64,000 nt of DNA, taken from NCBI GenBank assembly GCA_946699065.1, contig CAMPDV010000109.1, positions 682,001-746,000 of the forward strand, read 5' to 3'. This DNA is from Loxodes magnus. Its lineage: Eukaryota; Ciliophora; Karyorelictea; Loxodida; Loxodidae. This document shows positions 44,221 through 58,565 of the stretch, one piece after another. The notes beneath the pieces were generated by a model. It made no database searches and was not told where the DNA came from. It saw nothing but the letters and a program-made list of their open reading frames with translations. Numbering within the stretch: the first letter of the stretch is position 1; each line of letters opens with the position of its first letter. A program made the translations under genes and the position numbers.

Positions 44221-47200
44221 AAAGTGAAGAAGTAAAGTAAGAAAAGAAGATAGAATTTCAGTTTTAAGGAGTATGCTTTGAGAAGTATTAAGTATTTAGA
44301 AAAGTGAAGAAGTAGAGTAAGAAAAGAAGATAGAATTTCAGTTTTAAGGAGTATGCTTTGAGAAGTAATAAGTATTTAGAAAAGTGAAGAAGTAAAGTAA
44401 GAAAAGAAGATAGAATTTCAGTTTTAAGGAGTATGCTTTGAGAAGTATTATGTATTTAGAAAAGTGAAGAAGTAGAGTAAGAAAAGAAGATAGAATTTCA
44501 GTTTTAAGGAGTATGCTTTGAGAAGTATTAAGTATTTAGAAAAGTGAAGCAATAAAGTAAGAAAAGAAGATAGAATTTCAGTTTTAAGGAGTATGCTTTG
44601 AGAAGTATTAAGTATTTAGAAAAGTGAAGAAGTAAAGTAAGAAAAGAAGATAGAATTTCAGTTTTAAGGAGTATGCTTTGAGAAGTATTAAGTATTTAGA
44701 AAAGTGAAGAAGTAAAGTAAGAAAAGAAGATAGAATTTCAGTTTTAAGGAGTAAGCTTTGAGAAGTAATAAGTATTTAGAAAAGTGAAGAATTAAAGTAA
44801 GAAAAGAAGATAGAGTTTCAGTTTTAAGGAGTATGCTTTGAGAAGTAATAAGTATTTAGAAAAGTGAAGAATTAAAGTAAGAAAAGAAGATAGAGTTTCA
44901 GTTTTAAGGAGTATGCTTTGAGAAGTAATAAGTATTTAGAAAAGTGAAGAAGTAAAGTAAGAAAAAAAGATAGAGTTTCAGTTTTAATGAAGATGCTTTG
45001 AGAAGTAATAAGTATTTAGAAAAGTGAAGAAGTAAAGTAAGAAAAGAAGATAGAATTTCAGTTTTAAGGAGTATGCTTTGAGAAGTAATAAGTATTTCGA
45101 AAAGTGAAGAAGTAAAGTAAGAAAAGAAGATAGAATTTCAGTTTTAAGGAGTATGCTTTGAGAAGTAATAAGTATTTAGAAAAGTGAAGAATTAAAGTAA
45201 GAAAAGAAGATAGAGTTTCAGTTTTAAGGAGTATGCTTTGAGAAGTAATAAGTATTTAGAAAAGTGAAGAATTAAAGTAAGAAAAGAAGATAGAGTTTCA
45301 GTTTTAAGGAGTATGCTTTGAGAAGTAATAAGTATTTAGAAAAGTGAAGAATTAAAGTAAGAAAAGAAGATAGAGTTTCAGTTTTAAGGAGTATGCTTTG
45401 AGAAGTAATAAGTATTTAGAAAAGTGAAGAATTAAAGTAAGAAAAGAAGATAGAGTTTCAGTTTTAAGGAGTATGCTTTGAGAAGTATTAAGTATTTAGA
45501 AAAGTGAAGAAGTAAAGTAAGAAAAGAAGATAGAGTTTCAGTTTTAAGGAGAATGCTTTGAGAAGTAATAAGTATTTAGAAAAGTGAAGAAGTAAAGTAA
45601 GAAAAGAAGATAGAATTTCAGTTTTAAGGAGAATGCTTTGAGAAGTAATAAGTATTTAGAAAAGTGAACAAGTAAAGTAAGAAAAGAAGATAGAATTTCA
45701 GTTTTAAGGAGTATGCTTTGAGAAGTATTAAGTATTAAGAAAAGTGAAGAAGTAGAGTAAGAAAAGAAGATGGAATTTCAGTTTTAAGAAATATGCTTTG
45801 AGAAGTAATAAGTATTTAGAAAAGTGAAGAATTAAAGTAAGAAAAGAAGATAGAATTTCAGTTTTAAGGAGTATGCTTTGAGAAGTATTAAGTATTTAGA
45901 AAAGTGAAGAAGTAAAGTAAGCAAAGAAGATAGAATTTCAGTTTTAAGGAGTATGCTTTGAGAAGTAATAAGTATTTAGAAAAGTGAAGAATTAAAGTAA
46001 GAAAAGAAGATAGAGTTTCAGTTTTAAGGAGTATGCTTTGAGAAGTAATAAGTATTTAGAAAAGTGAAGAATTAAAGTAAGAAAAGAAGATAGAGTTTCA
46101 GTTTTAAGGAGTATGCTTTGAGAAGTAATAAGTATTTAGAAAAGTGAAGAAGTAAAGTAAGAAAAAAAGATAGAATTTCAGTTTTAAGGAGTATGCTTTG
46201 AGAAGTATTAAGTATTTAGAAAAGTGAAGAAGTAAAGTAAGCAAAGAAGATAGAATTTCAGTTTTAAGGAGTATGCTTTGAGAAGTATTAAGTATTTAGA
46301 AAAGTGAAGAAGTAAAGTAAGAAAAGAAGATAGAATTTCAGTTTTAAGGAGTATGCTTTGAGAAGTATTAAGTATTTAGAAAAGTGAAGAAGTAAAGTAA
46401 GAAAAGAAGATAGAATTTCAGTTTTAAGGAGTATGCTTTGAGAAGTATTAAGTATTTAGAAAAGTGAAGAAGTAGAGTAAGAAAAGAAGATAGAATTTCA
46501 GTTTTAAGGAGTATGCTTTGAGAAGTAATAAGTATTTAGAAAAGTGAAGAAGTAAAGTAAGAAAAGAAGATAGAATTTCAGTTTTAAGGAGTATGCTTTG
46601 AGAAGTATTATGTATTTAGAAAAGTGAAGAAGTAGAGTAAGAAAAGAAGATAGAATTTCAGTTTTAAGGAGTATGCTTTGAGAAGTATTAAGTATTTAGA
46701 AAAGTGAAGAAATAAAGTAAGAAAAGAAGATAGAATTTCAGTTTTAAGGAGTATGCTTTGAGAAGTAAAGTATTTAGAAAAGTGAAGAAATAAAGTAAGA
46801 AAAGAAGATAGAATTTCAGTTTTAAGGAGTATGCTTTGAGAAGTATTAAGTATTTAGAAAAGTGAAGAAATAAAGTAAGAAAAGAAGATAGAATTTCAGT
46901 TTTAAGGAGTATGCTTTTAGAAGTATTAAGTATTTAGAAAAGTGAAGAAGTAAAGTAAGAAAAGAAGATAGAATTTCAGTTTTAAGGAGTATGCTTTGAG
47001 AAGTAATAAGTATTTAGAAAAGTGAAGAAATAAAGTAAGAAAAGAAGATAGAATTTCAGTTTTAAGGAGTATGCTTTGAGAAGTATTAAGTATTTAGAAA
47101 AGTGAAGAAGTGAAGTAAGAAAAGAAGATAGAATTTCAGTTTTAAGGAGTATGCTTTGAGAAGTATTAAGTATTTAGAAAAGTGAAGAAGTAAAGTAAGA

Positions 47201-47460
47201 AAAGAAGATAGAATTTCAGTTTTAAGGAAGATGCTTTGTGAAGTAATAAGTATTTAGAAAAGTGAAGAAGTAAAGTAAGAAAAGAAGATAGAATTTCAGT
47301 TTTAAGGAGTAAGCTTTGAGAAGTAATAAGTATTTAGAAAAGTGAAGAAGTAAAGTAAGAAAAAAAGATAGAGTTTCAGTTTTAATGAAGATGCTTTGAG
47401 AAGTAATAAGTATTTAGAAAAGTGAAGAAGTAAAGTAAGAAAAGAAGATAGAGTTTCAGT

Positions 47461-49060
47461 TTTAAGGAGTATGCTTTGAGAAGTAATAAGTATTTAGAAA
47501 AGTGAAGAATTAAAGTAAGAAAAGAAGATAGAATTTCAGTTTTAAGGAGTATGCTTTGAGAAGTATTAAGTATTTAGAAAAGTGAAGAAATAAAGTAAGA
47601 AAAGAAGATAGAATTTCAGTTTTAAGGAGTAAGCTTTGAGAAGTATTAAGTATTTAGAAAAGTGAAGAAGTAAAGTAAGAAAAGAAGATAGAATTTCAGT
47701 TTTAAGGAGTATGCTTAGAGAAGTATTAAGTATTTAGAAAAGTGAAGAAGTAAAGTAAGAAAAGAAGATAGAATTTCAGTTTTAAGGAGTATGCTTTGAG
47801 AAGTATTAAGTATTTAGAAAAGTGAAGAAGTAAAGTAAGAAAAGAAGATAGAATTTCAGTTTTAAGGAGTATGCTTTGAGAAGTATTAAGTATTTAGAAA
47901 AGTGAAGAAGTAGAGTAAGAAAAGAAGATAGAATTTCAGTTTTAAGGAGTATGCTTTGAGAAGTAATAAGTATTTAGAAAAGTGAAGAAGTAAAGTAAGA
48001 AAAGAAGATAGAATTTCAGTTTTAAGGAGTATGCTTTGAGAAGTATTATGTATTTAGAAAAGTGAAGAAGTAGAGTAAGAAAAGAAGATAGAATTTCAGT
48101 TTTAAGGAGTATGCTTTGAGAAGTATTAAGTATTTAGAAAAGTGAAGAAATAAAGTAAGAAAAGAAGATAGAATTTCAGTTTTAATGAAGATGCTTTGAG
48201 AAGTAATAAGTATTTAGAAAAGTGAAGAAGTAAAGTAAGAAAAGAAGATAGAGTTTCAGTTTTAAGGAGTATGCTTTGAGAAGTAATAAGTATTTAGAAA
48301 AGTGAAGAATTAAAGTAAGAAAAGAAGATAGAATTTCAGTTTTAAGGAGTATGCTTTGAGAAGTATTAAGTATTTAGAAAAGTGAAGAAATAAAGTAAGA
48401 AAAGAAGATAGAATTTCAGTTTTAAGGAGTAAGCTTTGAGAAGTATTAAGTATTTAGAAAAGTGAAGAAGTAAAGTAAGAAAAGAAGATAGAATTTCAGT
48501 TTTAAGGAGTATGCTTAGAGAAGTATTAAGTATTTAGAAAAGTGAAGAAGTAAAGTAAGAAAAGAAGATAGAATTTCAGTTTTAAGGAGTATGCTTTGAG
48601 AAGTATTAAGTATTTAGAAAAGTGAAGAAGTAAAGTAAGAAAAGAAGATAGAATTTCAGTTTTAAGGAGTATGCTTTGAGAAGTATTAAGTATTTAGAAA
48701 AGTGAAGAAGTAGAGTAAGAAAAGAAGATAGAATTTCAGTTTTAAGGAGTATGCTTTGAGAAGTAATAAGTATTTAGAAAAGTGAAGAAGTAAAGTAAGA
48801 AAAGAAGATAGAATTTCAGTTTTAAGGAGTATGCTTTGAGAAGTATTATGTATTTAGAAAAGTGAAGAAGTAGAGTAAGAAAAGAAGATAGAATTTCAGT
48901 TTTAACGAGTATGCTTTGAGAAGTAATAAGTATTTAGAAAAGTGAAGAAGTAAAGTAAGAAAAAAAGATAGAGTTTCAGTTTTAAGGAGAATGCTTTGAG
49001 AAGTAATAAGTATTTAGAAAAGTGAAGAAGTAAAGTAAGAAAAGAAGATAGAATTTCAGT
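47461..49060 (+). repeat. Tandem duplication of a 10-unit (800-bp) block inside the satellite
   Basis: Marker units GAATTAAAG (47,501), GAAATAAAG (47,581), GTAAGCTTTGAG (47,621), GCTTAGAG (47,701) and TATTATGTATT (48,041) reappear exactly 800 bp later in the same order. Part of the block occurs a third time another 1,360 bp on (49,661-49,900). Confidence 0.85.
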
Positions 49061-52000
49061 TTTAAGGAGTATGCTTTGAGAAGTATTAAGTATTTAGAAA
49101 AGTGAAGAAGTAGAGTAAGAAAAGAAGATAGAATTTCAGTTTTAAGGAGAATGCTTAGAGAAGTAATAAGTATTTAGAAAAGTGAACAAGTAAAGTAAGA
49201 AAAGAAGATAGAATTTCAGTTTTAAGGAGTATGCTTTGATAAGTAATAAGTATTTAGAAAAGTGAAGAAGTAAAGTAAGAAAAGAAGATAGAATTTCAGT
49301 TTTAAGGAGTATGCTTTGAGAAGTATTAAGTATTTAGAAAAGTGAAGAAATAAAGTAAGAAAAAAAGATAGAGTTTCAGTTTTAATGAAGATGCTTTGAG
49401 AAGTAATAAGTATTTAGAAAAGTGAAGAAGTAAAGTAAGAAAAGAAGATAGAATTTCAGTTTTAAGGAGTATGCTTTGAGAAGTAATAAGTATTTAGAAA
49501 AGTGAAGAAGTAAAGTAAGAAAAGAAGATAGAATTTCAGTTTTAAGGAGTATGCTTTGAGAAGTAATAAGTATTTCGAAAAGTGAAGAAGTAAAGTAAGA
49601 AAAGAAGATAGAATTTCAGTTTTAAGGAGTATGCTTTGAGAAGTAATAAGTATTTAGAAAAGTGAAGAATTAAAGTAAGAAAAGAAGATAGAATTTCAGT
49701 TTTAAGGAGTATGCTTTGAGAAGTATTAAGTATTTAGAAAAGTGAAGAAATAAAGTAAGAAAAGAAGATAGAATTTCAGTTTTAAGGAGTAAGCTTTGAG
49801 AAGTATTAAGTATTTAGAAAAGTGAAGAAGTAAAGTAAGAAAAGAAGATAGAATTTCAGTTTTAAGGAGTATGCTTAGAGAAGTATTAAGTATTTAGAAA
49901 AGTGAAGAAGTAAAGTAAGAAAAGAAGATAGAATTTCAGTTTTAAGGAGTATGCTTTGAGAAGTATTAAGTATTTAGAAAAGTGAAGAAGTAAAGTAAGA
50001 AAAGAAGATAGAATTTCAGTTTTAAGGAGTATGCTTTGAGAAGTAATAAGTATTTAGAAAAGTGAAGAAGTAAAGTAAGAAAAGAAGATAGAATTTCAGT
50101 TTTAAGGAGTATGCTTTGAGAAGTATTATGTATTTAGAAAAGTGAAGAAGTAGAGTAAGAAAAGAAGATAGAATTTCAGTTTTAAGGAGTATGCTTTGAG
50201 AAGTATTATGTATTTAGAAAAGTGAAGAAGTAGAGTAAGAAAAGAAGATAGAATTTCAGTTTTAACGAGTATGCTTTGAGAAGTAATAAGTATTTAGAAA
50301 AGTGAAGAAGTAGAGTAAGAAAAGAAGATAGAATTTCAGTTTTAAGGAGTATGCTTTGAGAAGTAATAAGTATTTAGAAAAGTGAAGAAGTAAAGTAAGA
50401 AAAGAAGATAGAATTTCAGTTTTAAGGAGTATGCTTTGAGAAGTATTAAGTATTAAGAAAAGTGAAGAAGTAGAGTAAGAAAAGAAGATAGAATTTCAGT
50501 TTTAAGGAGTATGCTTTGAGAAGTATTAAGTATTTAGAAAAGTGAAGAAATAAAGTAAGAAAAGAAGATAGAATTTCAGTTTTAAGGAGTATGCTTTGAG
50601 AAGTAATAAGTATTTAGAAAAGTGAAGAAATAAAGTAAGAAAAGAAGATAGAATTTCAGTTTTAAGGAGTATGCTTTGAGAAGTATTAAGTATTTAGAAA
50701 AGTGAAGAAATAAAGTAAGAAAAGAAGATAGAGTTTCAGTTTTAAGGAGTATGCTTTTAGAAGTATTAAGTATTTAGAAAAGTGAAGAAGTAAAGTAAGA
50801 AAAGAAGATAGAATTTCAGTTTTAAGGAGTATGCTTTGAGAAGTAATAAGTATTTAGAAAAGTGAAGAAATAAAGTAAGAAAAGAAGATAGAATTTCAGT
50901 TTTAAGGAGTATGCTTTGAGAAGTATTAAGTATTTAGAAAAGTGAAGAAGTAGAGTAAGAAAAGAAGATAGAATTTCAGTTTTAAGGAGTATGCTTTGAG
51001 AAGTATTAAGTATTTAGAAAAGTGAAGAAGTAAAGTAAGAAAAGAAGATAGAATTTCAGTTTTAAGGAGTATGCTTTGAGAAGTATTAAGTATTTAGAAA
51101 AGTGAAGAAGTAAAGTAAGCAAAGAAGATAGAATTTCAGTTTTAAGGAGTATGCTTTGAGAAGTATTAAGTATTTAGAAAAGTGAAGAAGTAGAGTAAGA
51201 AAAGAAGATAGAATTTCAGTTTTAAGGAGAATGCTTAGAGAAGTAATAAGTATTTAGAAAAGTGAACAAGTAAAGTAAGAAAAGAAGATAGAATTTCAGT
51301 TTTAAGGAGTATGCTTTGAGAAGTATTAAGTATTTAGAAAAGTGAAGAAGTAAAGTAAGAAAAGAAGATAGAATTTCAGTTTTAAGGAGAATGCTTTGAG
51401 AAGTAATAAGTATTTAGAAAAGTGAAGAAGTAAAGTAAGAAAAGAAGATAGAATTTCAGTTTTAAGGAGTATGCTTTGATAAGTAATAAGTATTTAGAAA
51501 AGTGAAGAAGTAAAGTAAGAAAAGAAGATAGAATTTCAGTTTTAAGGAGTATGCTTTGAGAAGTAATAAGTATTTAGAAAAGTGAAGAAGTAAAGTAAGA
51601 AAAGAAGATAGAATTTCAGTTTTAAGGAGAATGCTTTGAGAAGTAATAAGTATTTAGAAAAGTGAAGAAGTAAAGTAAGAAAAGAAGATAGAATTTCAGT
51701 TTTAAGGAGAATGCTTTGAGAAGTAATAAGTATTTAGAAAAGTGAAGAATTAAAGTAAGAAAAGAAGATAGAGTTTCAGTTTTAAGGAGTATGCTTTGAG
51801 AAGTAATAAGTATTTAGAAAAGTGAAGAATTAAAGTAAGAAAAGAAGATAGAGTTTCAGTTTTAAGGAGTATGCTTTGAGAAGTAATAAGTATTTAGAAA
51901 AGTGAAGAAGTAAAGTAAGAAAAAAAGATAGAGTTTCAGTTTTAAGGAGTATGCTTTGAGAAGTAATAAGTATTTAGAAAAGTGAAGAATTAAAGTAAGA

Positions 52001-55000
52001 AAAGAAGATAGAGTTTCAGTTTTAAGGAGTATGCTTTGAGAAGTAATAAGTATTTAGAAAAGTGAAGAAGTAAAGTAAGAAAAGAAGATAGAGTTTCAGT
52101 TTTAAGGAGTATGCTTTGAGAAGTAATAAGTATTTAGAAAAGTGAAGAATTAAAGTAAGAAAAGAAGATAGAGTTTCAGTTTTAAGGAGTATGCTTTGAG
52201 AAGTAATAAGTATTTAGAAAAGTGAAGAATTAAAGTAAGAAAAGAAGATAGAGTTTCAGTTTTAAGGAGTATGCTTTGAGAAGTAATAAGTATTTAGAAA
52301 AGTGAAGAATTAAAGTAAGAAAAGAAGATAGAGTTTCAGTTTTAAGGAGTATGCTTTGAGAAGTAATAAGTATTTAGAAAAGTGAAGAAGTAAAGTAAGA
52401 AAAAAAGATAGAGTTTCAGTTTTAATGAAGATGCTTTGAGAAGTAATAAGTATTTAGAAAAGTGAAGAAGTAAAGTAAGAAAAGAAGATAGAATTTCAGT
52501 TTTAAGGAGTATGCTTTGAGAAGTAATAAGTATTTCGAAAAGTGAAGAAGTAAAGTAAGAAAAGAAGATAGAATTTCAGTTTTAAGGAGTATGCTTTGAG
52601 AAGTAATAAGTATTTAGAAAAGTGAAGAATTAAAGTAAGAAAAGAAGATAGAGTTTCAGTTTTAAGGAGTATGCTTTGAGAAGTAATAAGTATTTAGAAA
52701 AGTGAAGAATTAAAGTAAGAAAAGAAGATAGAGTTTCAGTTTTAAGGAGTATGCTTTGAGAAGTAATAAGTATTTAGAAAAGTGAAGAATTAAAGTAAGA
52801 AAAGAAGATAGAGTTTCAGTTTTAAGGAGTATGCTTTGAGAAGTAATAAGTATTTAGAAAAGTGAAGAAGTAAAGTAAGAAAAAAAGATAGAGTTTCAGT
52901 TTTAATGAAGATGCTTTGAGAAGTAATAAGTATTTAGAAAAGTGAAGAAGTAAAGTAAGAAAAGAAGATAGAATTTCAGTTTTAAGGAGTATGCTTTGAG
53001 AAGTAATAAGTATTTAGAAAAGTGAAGAAGTAAAGTAAGAAAAAAAGATAGAGTTTCAGTTTTAATGAAGATGCTTTGAGAAGTAATAAGTATTTAGAAA
53101 AGTGAAGAATTAAAGTAAGAAAAGAAGATAGAATTTCAGTTTTAAGGAGTATGCTTTGAGAAGTAATAAGTATTTAGAAAAGTGAAGAAGTAAAGTAAGA
53201 AAAGAAGATAGAATTTCAGTTTTAATGAAGATGCTTTGAGAAGTAATAAGTATTTAGAAAAGTGAAGAAGTAAAGTAAGAAAAGAAGATAGAATTTCAGT
53301 TTTAAGGAGTATGCTTTGAGAAGTAATAAGTATTTAGAAAAGTGAAGAATTAAAGTAAGAAAAGAAGATAGAGTTTCAGTTTTAAGGAGTATGCTTTGAG
53401 AAGTAATAAGTATTTAGAAAAGTGAAGAAGTAAAGTAAGAAAAAAAGATAGAGTTTCAGTTTTAAGGAGTATGCTTTGAGAAGTAATAAGTATTTAGAAA
53501 AGTGAAGAATTAAAGTAAGAAAAGAAGATAGAATTTCAGTTTTAAGGAGTATGCTTTGAGAAGTATTAAGTATTTAGAAAAGTGAAGAAGTAAAGTAAGA
53601 AAAAAAGATAGAGTTTCAGTTTTAATGAAGATGCTTTGAGAAGTAATAAGTATTTCGAAAAGTGAAGAATTAAAGTAAGAAAAGAAGATAGAGTTTCAGT
53701 TTTAAGGAGTATGCTTTGAGAAGTAATAAGTATTTAGAAAAGTGAAGAAGTAAAGTAAGAAAAGAAGATAGAATTTCAGTTTTAAGGAGTATGCTTTGAG
53801 AAGTATTAAGTATTTAGAAAAGTGAAGAAGTAAAGTAAGAAAAGAAGATAGAATTTCAGTTTTAAGGAGTATGCTTTGAGAAGTATTAAGTATTTAGAAA
53901 AGTGAAGAAGTAAAGTAAGAAAAAAAGATAGAGTTTCAGTTTTAATGAAGATGCTTTGAGAAGTAATAAGTATTTCGAAAAGTGAAGAAGTAAAGTAAGA
54001 AAAGAAGATAGAATTTCAGTTTTAAGGAGTATGCTTTGAGAAGTATTAAGTATTTAGAAAAGTGAAGAAGTAAAGTAAGAAAAAAAGATAGAGTTTCAGT
54101 TTTAATGAAGATGCTTTGAGAAGTAATAAGTATTTAGAAAAGTGAAGAAGTAGAGTAAGAAAAGAAGATAGATTTTCGTTTTAAGGAGTATGCTTTGAGA
54201 AGTAATAAGTATTTAGAAAAGTGAAGAAGTAAAGTAAGAAAAAAAGATAGAGTTTCAGTTTTAATGAAGATGCTTTGAGAAGTAATAAGTATTTAGAAAA
54301 GTGAAGAAGTAAAGTAAGAAAAAAAGATAGAGTTTCAGTTTTAATGAAGATGCTTTGAGAAGTAATAAGTATTTAGAAAAGTGAAGAAGTAAAGTAAGAA
54401 AAGAAGATAGAATTTCAGTTTTAAGGAGTATGCTTTGAGAAGTAATAAGTATTTAGAAAAGTGAAGAAGTAAAGTAAGAAAAGAAGATAGAATTTCAGTT
54501 TTAAGGAAGATGCTTTGTGAAGTAATAAGTATTTAGAAAAGTGAAGAAGTAAAGTAAGAAAAGAAGATAGAGTTTCAGTTTTAAGGAGTATGCTTTGAGA
54601 AGTAATAAGTATTTCGAAAAGTGAAGAAGTAAAGTAAGAAAAAAAGATAGAGTTTCAGTTTTAATGAAGATGCTTTGAGAAGTAATAAGTATTTAGAAAA
54701 GTGAAGAAGTAAAGTAAGAAAAGAAGATAGAATTTCAGTTTTAAGGAGTATGCTTTGAGAAGTAATAAGTATTTTGAAAAGTGAAGAAGTGAAGTAAGCA
54801 AAGAAGATAGAATTTCAGTTTTAAGGAGTATGCTTTGAGAAGTAATAAGTATTTCGAAAAGTGAAGAAGTAAAGTAAGAAAAGAAGATAGAGTTTCAGTT
54901 TTAAGGAAGATGCTTTGTGAAGTAATAAGTATTTAGAAAAGTGAAGAAGTAGAGTAAGAAAAGAAGATAGAATTTCAGTTTTAAGGAGTATGCTTTGAGA

Positions 55001-58000
55001 AGTATTAAGTATTTAGAAAAGTGAAGAAATAAAGTAAGAAAAGAAGATAGAATTTCAGTTTTAAGGAGTATGCTTTGAGAAGTATTAAGTATTTAGAAAA
55101 GTGAAGAAGTAAAGTAAGCAAAGAAGATAGAATTTCAGTTTTAAGGAGTATGCTTTGAGAAGTATTAAGTATTTAGAAAAGTGAAGAAATAAAGTAAGAA
55201 AAGAAGATAGAATTTCAGTTTTAAGGAGTATGCTTTGAGAAGTATTAAGTATTTAGAAAAGTGAAGAAGTAAAGTAAGCAAAGAAGATAGAATTTCAGTT
55301 TTAAGGAGTATGCTTTGAGAAGTATTAAGTATTTAGAAAAGTGAAGAAGTAAAGTAAGCAAAGAAGATAGAATTTCAGTTTTAAGGAGAATGCTTTGAGA
55401 AGTAATAAGTATTTAGAAAAGTGAAGAAGTAAAGTAAGAAAAGAAGATAGAATTTCAGTTTTAAGGAGTATGCTTTGAGAAGTATTAAGTATTTAGAAAA
55501 GTGAAGAAGTAAAGTAAGAAAAGAAGATAGAATTTCAGTTTTAAGGAGAATGCTTTGAGAAGTAATAAGTATTTAGAAAAGTGAACAAGTAAAGTAAGAA
55601 AAGAAGATAGAATTTCAGTTTTAAGGAGTATGCTTTGAGAAGTATTAAGTATTAAGAAAAGTGAAGAAGTAGAGTAAGAAAAGAAGATGGAATTTCAGTT
55701 TTAAGAAATATGCTTTGAGAAGTATTAAGTATTTAGAAAAGTGCAGAAGTAAAGTAAGAAAAGAAGATAGAATTTCAGTTTTAAGTAGTATGCTTTGAGA
55801 AGTATTAAGTATTAAGAAAAGTGAAGAAGTAAAGTAAGAAAAGAAGATGGAATTTCAGTTTTAAGAAATATGCTTTGAGAAGTATTAAGTATTTAGAAAA
55901 GTGAAGAATTAAAGTAAGAAAAAAAGATAGTATTTCAGTTTTAAGGAGTATGCTTTAAGAAATAATAAGTATTTAGAAAAGTGAAGAAGTAAAGTAAGAA
56001 AAGAAGATAGAATTTCAGTTTAAAGGAGTATGCTTTGAGAAGTAATAAGTATTTAGAAAAGTGAAGAAGTAAAGTAAGAAAAGAAGATAGAATTTTATTT
56101 TTAAGGAGTATGCTTTGAGAAGTAATAAGTATTTAGAAAAGTGAAGAAGTAAAGTAAGAAAAGAAGATGGAATTTCAGTTTTAAGGAGTATGCTTTGAGA
56201 AGTATTAAGTATTTAGAAAAGTGAAGAAGTAAAGTAAGAAAAGAAGATAGAATTTCAGTTTTAAGGAGAATGCTTTGAGAAGTATTAAGTATTTAGAAAA
56301 GTGAAGAAGTAAAGTAAGAAAAGAAGATAGAATTTTATTTTTAAGGAGTATGCTTTGAGAAGTAATAAGTATTTAGAAAAGTGAAGAAGTAAAGTAAGAA
56401 AAGAAGGTAGAATTTCAGTTTTAAGGAGTATGCTTTGAGAAGTATTAAGTATTTAGAAAAGTGAAGAAGTAAAGTAAGAAAAGAAGATAGAATTTCAGTT
56501 TTAAGGAGAATGCTTTGAGAAGTATTAAGTATTTAGAAAAGTGAAGAAGTAAAGTAAGAAAAGAAGATGGAATTTCAGTTTTAAGAAATATGCTTTGAGA
56601 AGTATTAAGTATTTAGAAAAGTGAAGAAGTAAAGTAAGAAAAAAAGATAGTATTTCAGTTTTAAGGAGTATGCTTTAAGAAATAATAAGTATTAAGAAAA
56701 GTGAAGAAGTAGAGTAAGAAAAGAAGATGGAATTTCAGTTTTAAGAAATATGCTTTGAGAAGTATTAAGTATTTAGAAAAGTGCAGAAGTAAAGTAAGAA
56801 AAGAAGATAGAATTTCAGTTTTAAGGAGTATGCTTTGAGAAGTAATAAGTATTTAGAAAAGTGAAGAAGTAAAGTAAGAAAAGAAGATAGAATTTCAGTT
56901 TTAAGGAGTATGCTTTGAGAAGTATTAAGTATTAAGAAAAGTGAAGAAGTAAAGTAAGAAAAGAAGATAGAATTTTATTTTTAAGGAGTATGCTTTGAGA
57001 AGTAATAAGTATTTAGAAAAGTGAAGAAGTAAAGTAAGAAAAGAAGATAGAATTTCAGTTTTAAGGAGTATGCTTTGAGAAGTATTAAGTATTAAGAAAA
57101 GTGAAGAAGTAGAGTAAGAAAAGAAGATGGAATTTCAGTTTTAAGAAATATGCTTTGAGAAGTATTAAGTATTTAGAAAAGTGCAGAAGTAAAGTAAGAA
57201 AAGAAGATAGAATTTCAGTTTTAAGTAGTATGCTTTGAGAAGTATTAAGTATTTAGAAAAGTGAAGAAGTAAAGTAAGAAAAGAAGATGGAATTTCAGTT
57301 TTAAGAAATATGCTTTGAGAAGTATTAAGTATTTAGAAAAGTGAAGAATTAAAGTAAGAAAAGAAGATAGAATTTCAGTTTTATTGAGTATGCTTTGAGA
57401 AGTAATAAGTATTTAGAAAAGTGAAGAAGTAAAGTAAGAAAAGAAGATAGAATTTCAGTTTTAAGTAGTATGCTTTGAGAAGTAATAAGTATTTAGAAAA
57501 GTGAATAAGTAAAGTAAGAAAAGAAGATAGAATTTCAGTTTTAAGGAGTATGCTTTGAGAAGTAATAAGTATTTAGAAAAGTGAAGAAGTAAAGTAAGAA
57601 AAGAAGGTAGAATTTCAGTTTTAAGGAGTATGCTTTGAGAAGTATTAAGTATTTAGAAAAGTGAAGAAGTAAAGTAAGAAAAGAAGATAGAATTTCAGTT
57701 TTAAGGAGTATGCTTTGAGAAGTATTAAGTATTTAGAAAAGTGAAGAAGTAAAGTAAGCAAAGAAGATAGAATTTCAGTTTTAAGGAGAATGCTTTGAGA
57801 AGTAATAAGTATTTAGAAAAGTGAAGAAGTAAAGTAAGAAAAGAAGATAGAATTTCAGTTTTAAGGAGTATGCTTTGAGAAGTATTAAGTATTTAGAAAA
57901 GTGAAGAAGTAAAGTAAGAAAAGAAGATAGAATTTCAGTTTTAAGTAGTATGCTTTGAGAAGTAATAAGTATTTAGAAAAGTGAAGAAGTAAAGTAAGAA

Positions 58001-58565
58001 AAGAAGATAGAATTTCAGTTTTAAGGAGTATGCTTTGAGAAGTATTAAGTATTTAGAAAAGTGCAGAAGTAAAGTAAGAAAAGAAGATAGAATTTCAGTT
58101 TTAAGTAGTATGCTTTGAGAAGTAATAAGTATTTAGAAAAGTGAAGAAGTAAAGTAAGAAAAGAAGATAGAATTTCAGTTTTAAGGAGAATGCTTTGAGA
58201 AGTAATAAGTATTTAGAAAAGTGAAGAAGTAAAGTAAGAAAAGAAGATGGAATTTCAGTTTTAAGAAATATGCTTTGAGAAGTATTAAGTATTTAGAAAA
58301 GTGAAGAATTAAAGTAAGAAAAAAAGATAGTATTTCAGTTTTAAGGAGTATGCTTTAAGAAATAATAAGTATTTAGAAAAGTGCAGAAGTAAAGTAAGAA
58401 AAGAAGATAGAATTTCAGTTTTAAGTAGTATGCTTTGAGAAGTATTAAGTATTTAGAAAAGTGAAGAAGTAAAGTAAGAAAAGAAGATAGAATTTCAGTT
58501 TTAAGGAGTATGCTTTGAGAAGTAATAAGTATTTAGAAAAGTGAAGAAGTAAAGTAAGAAAAGAA

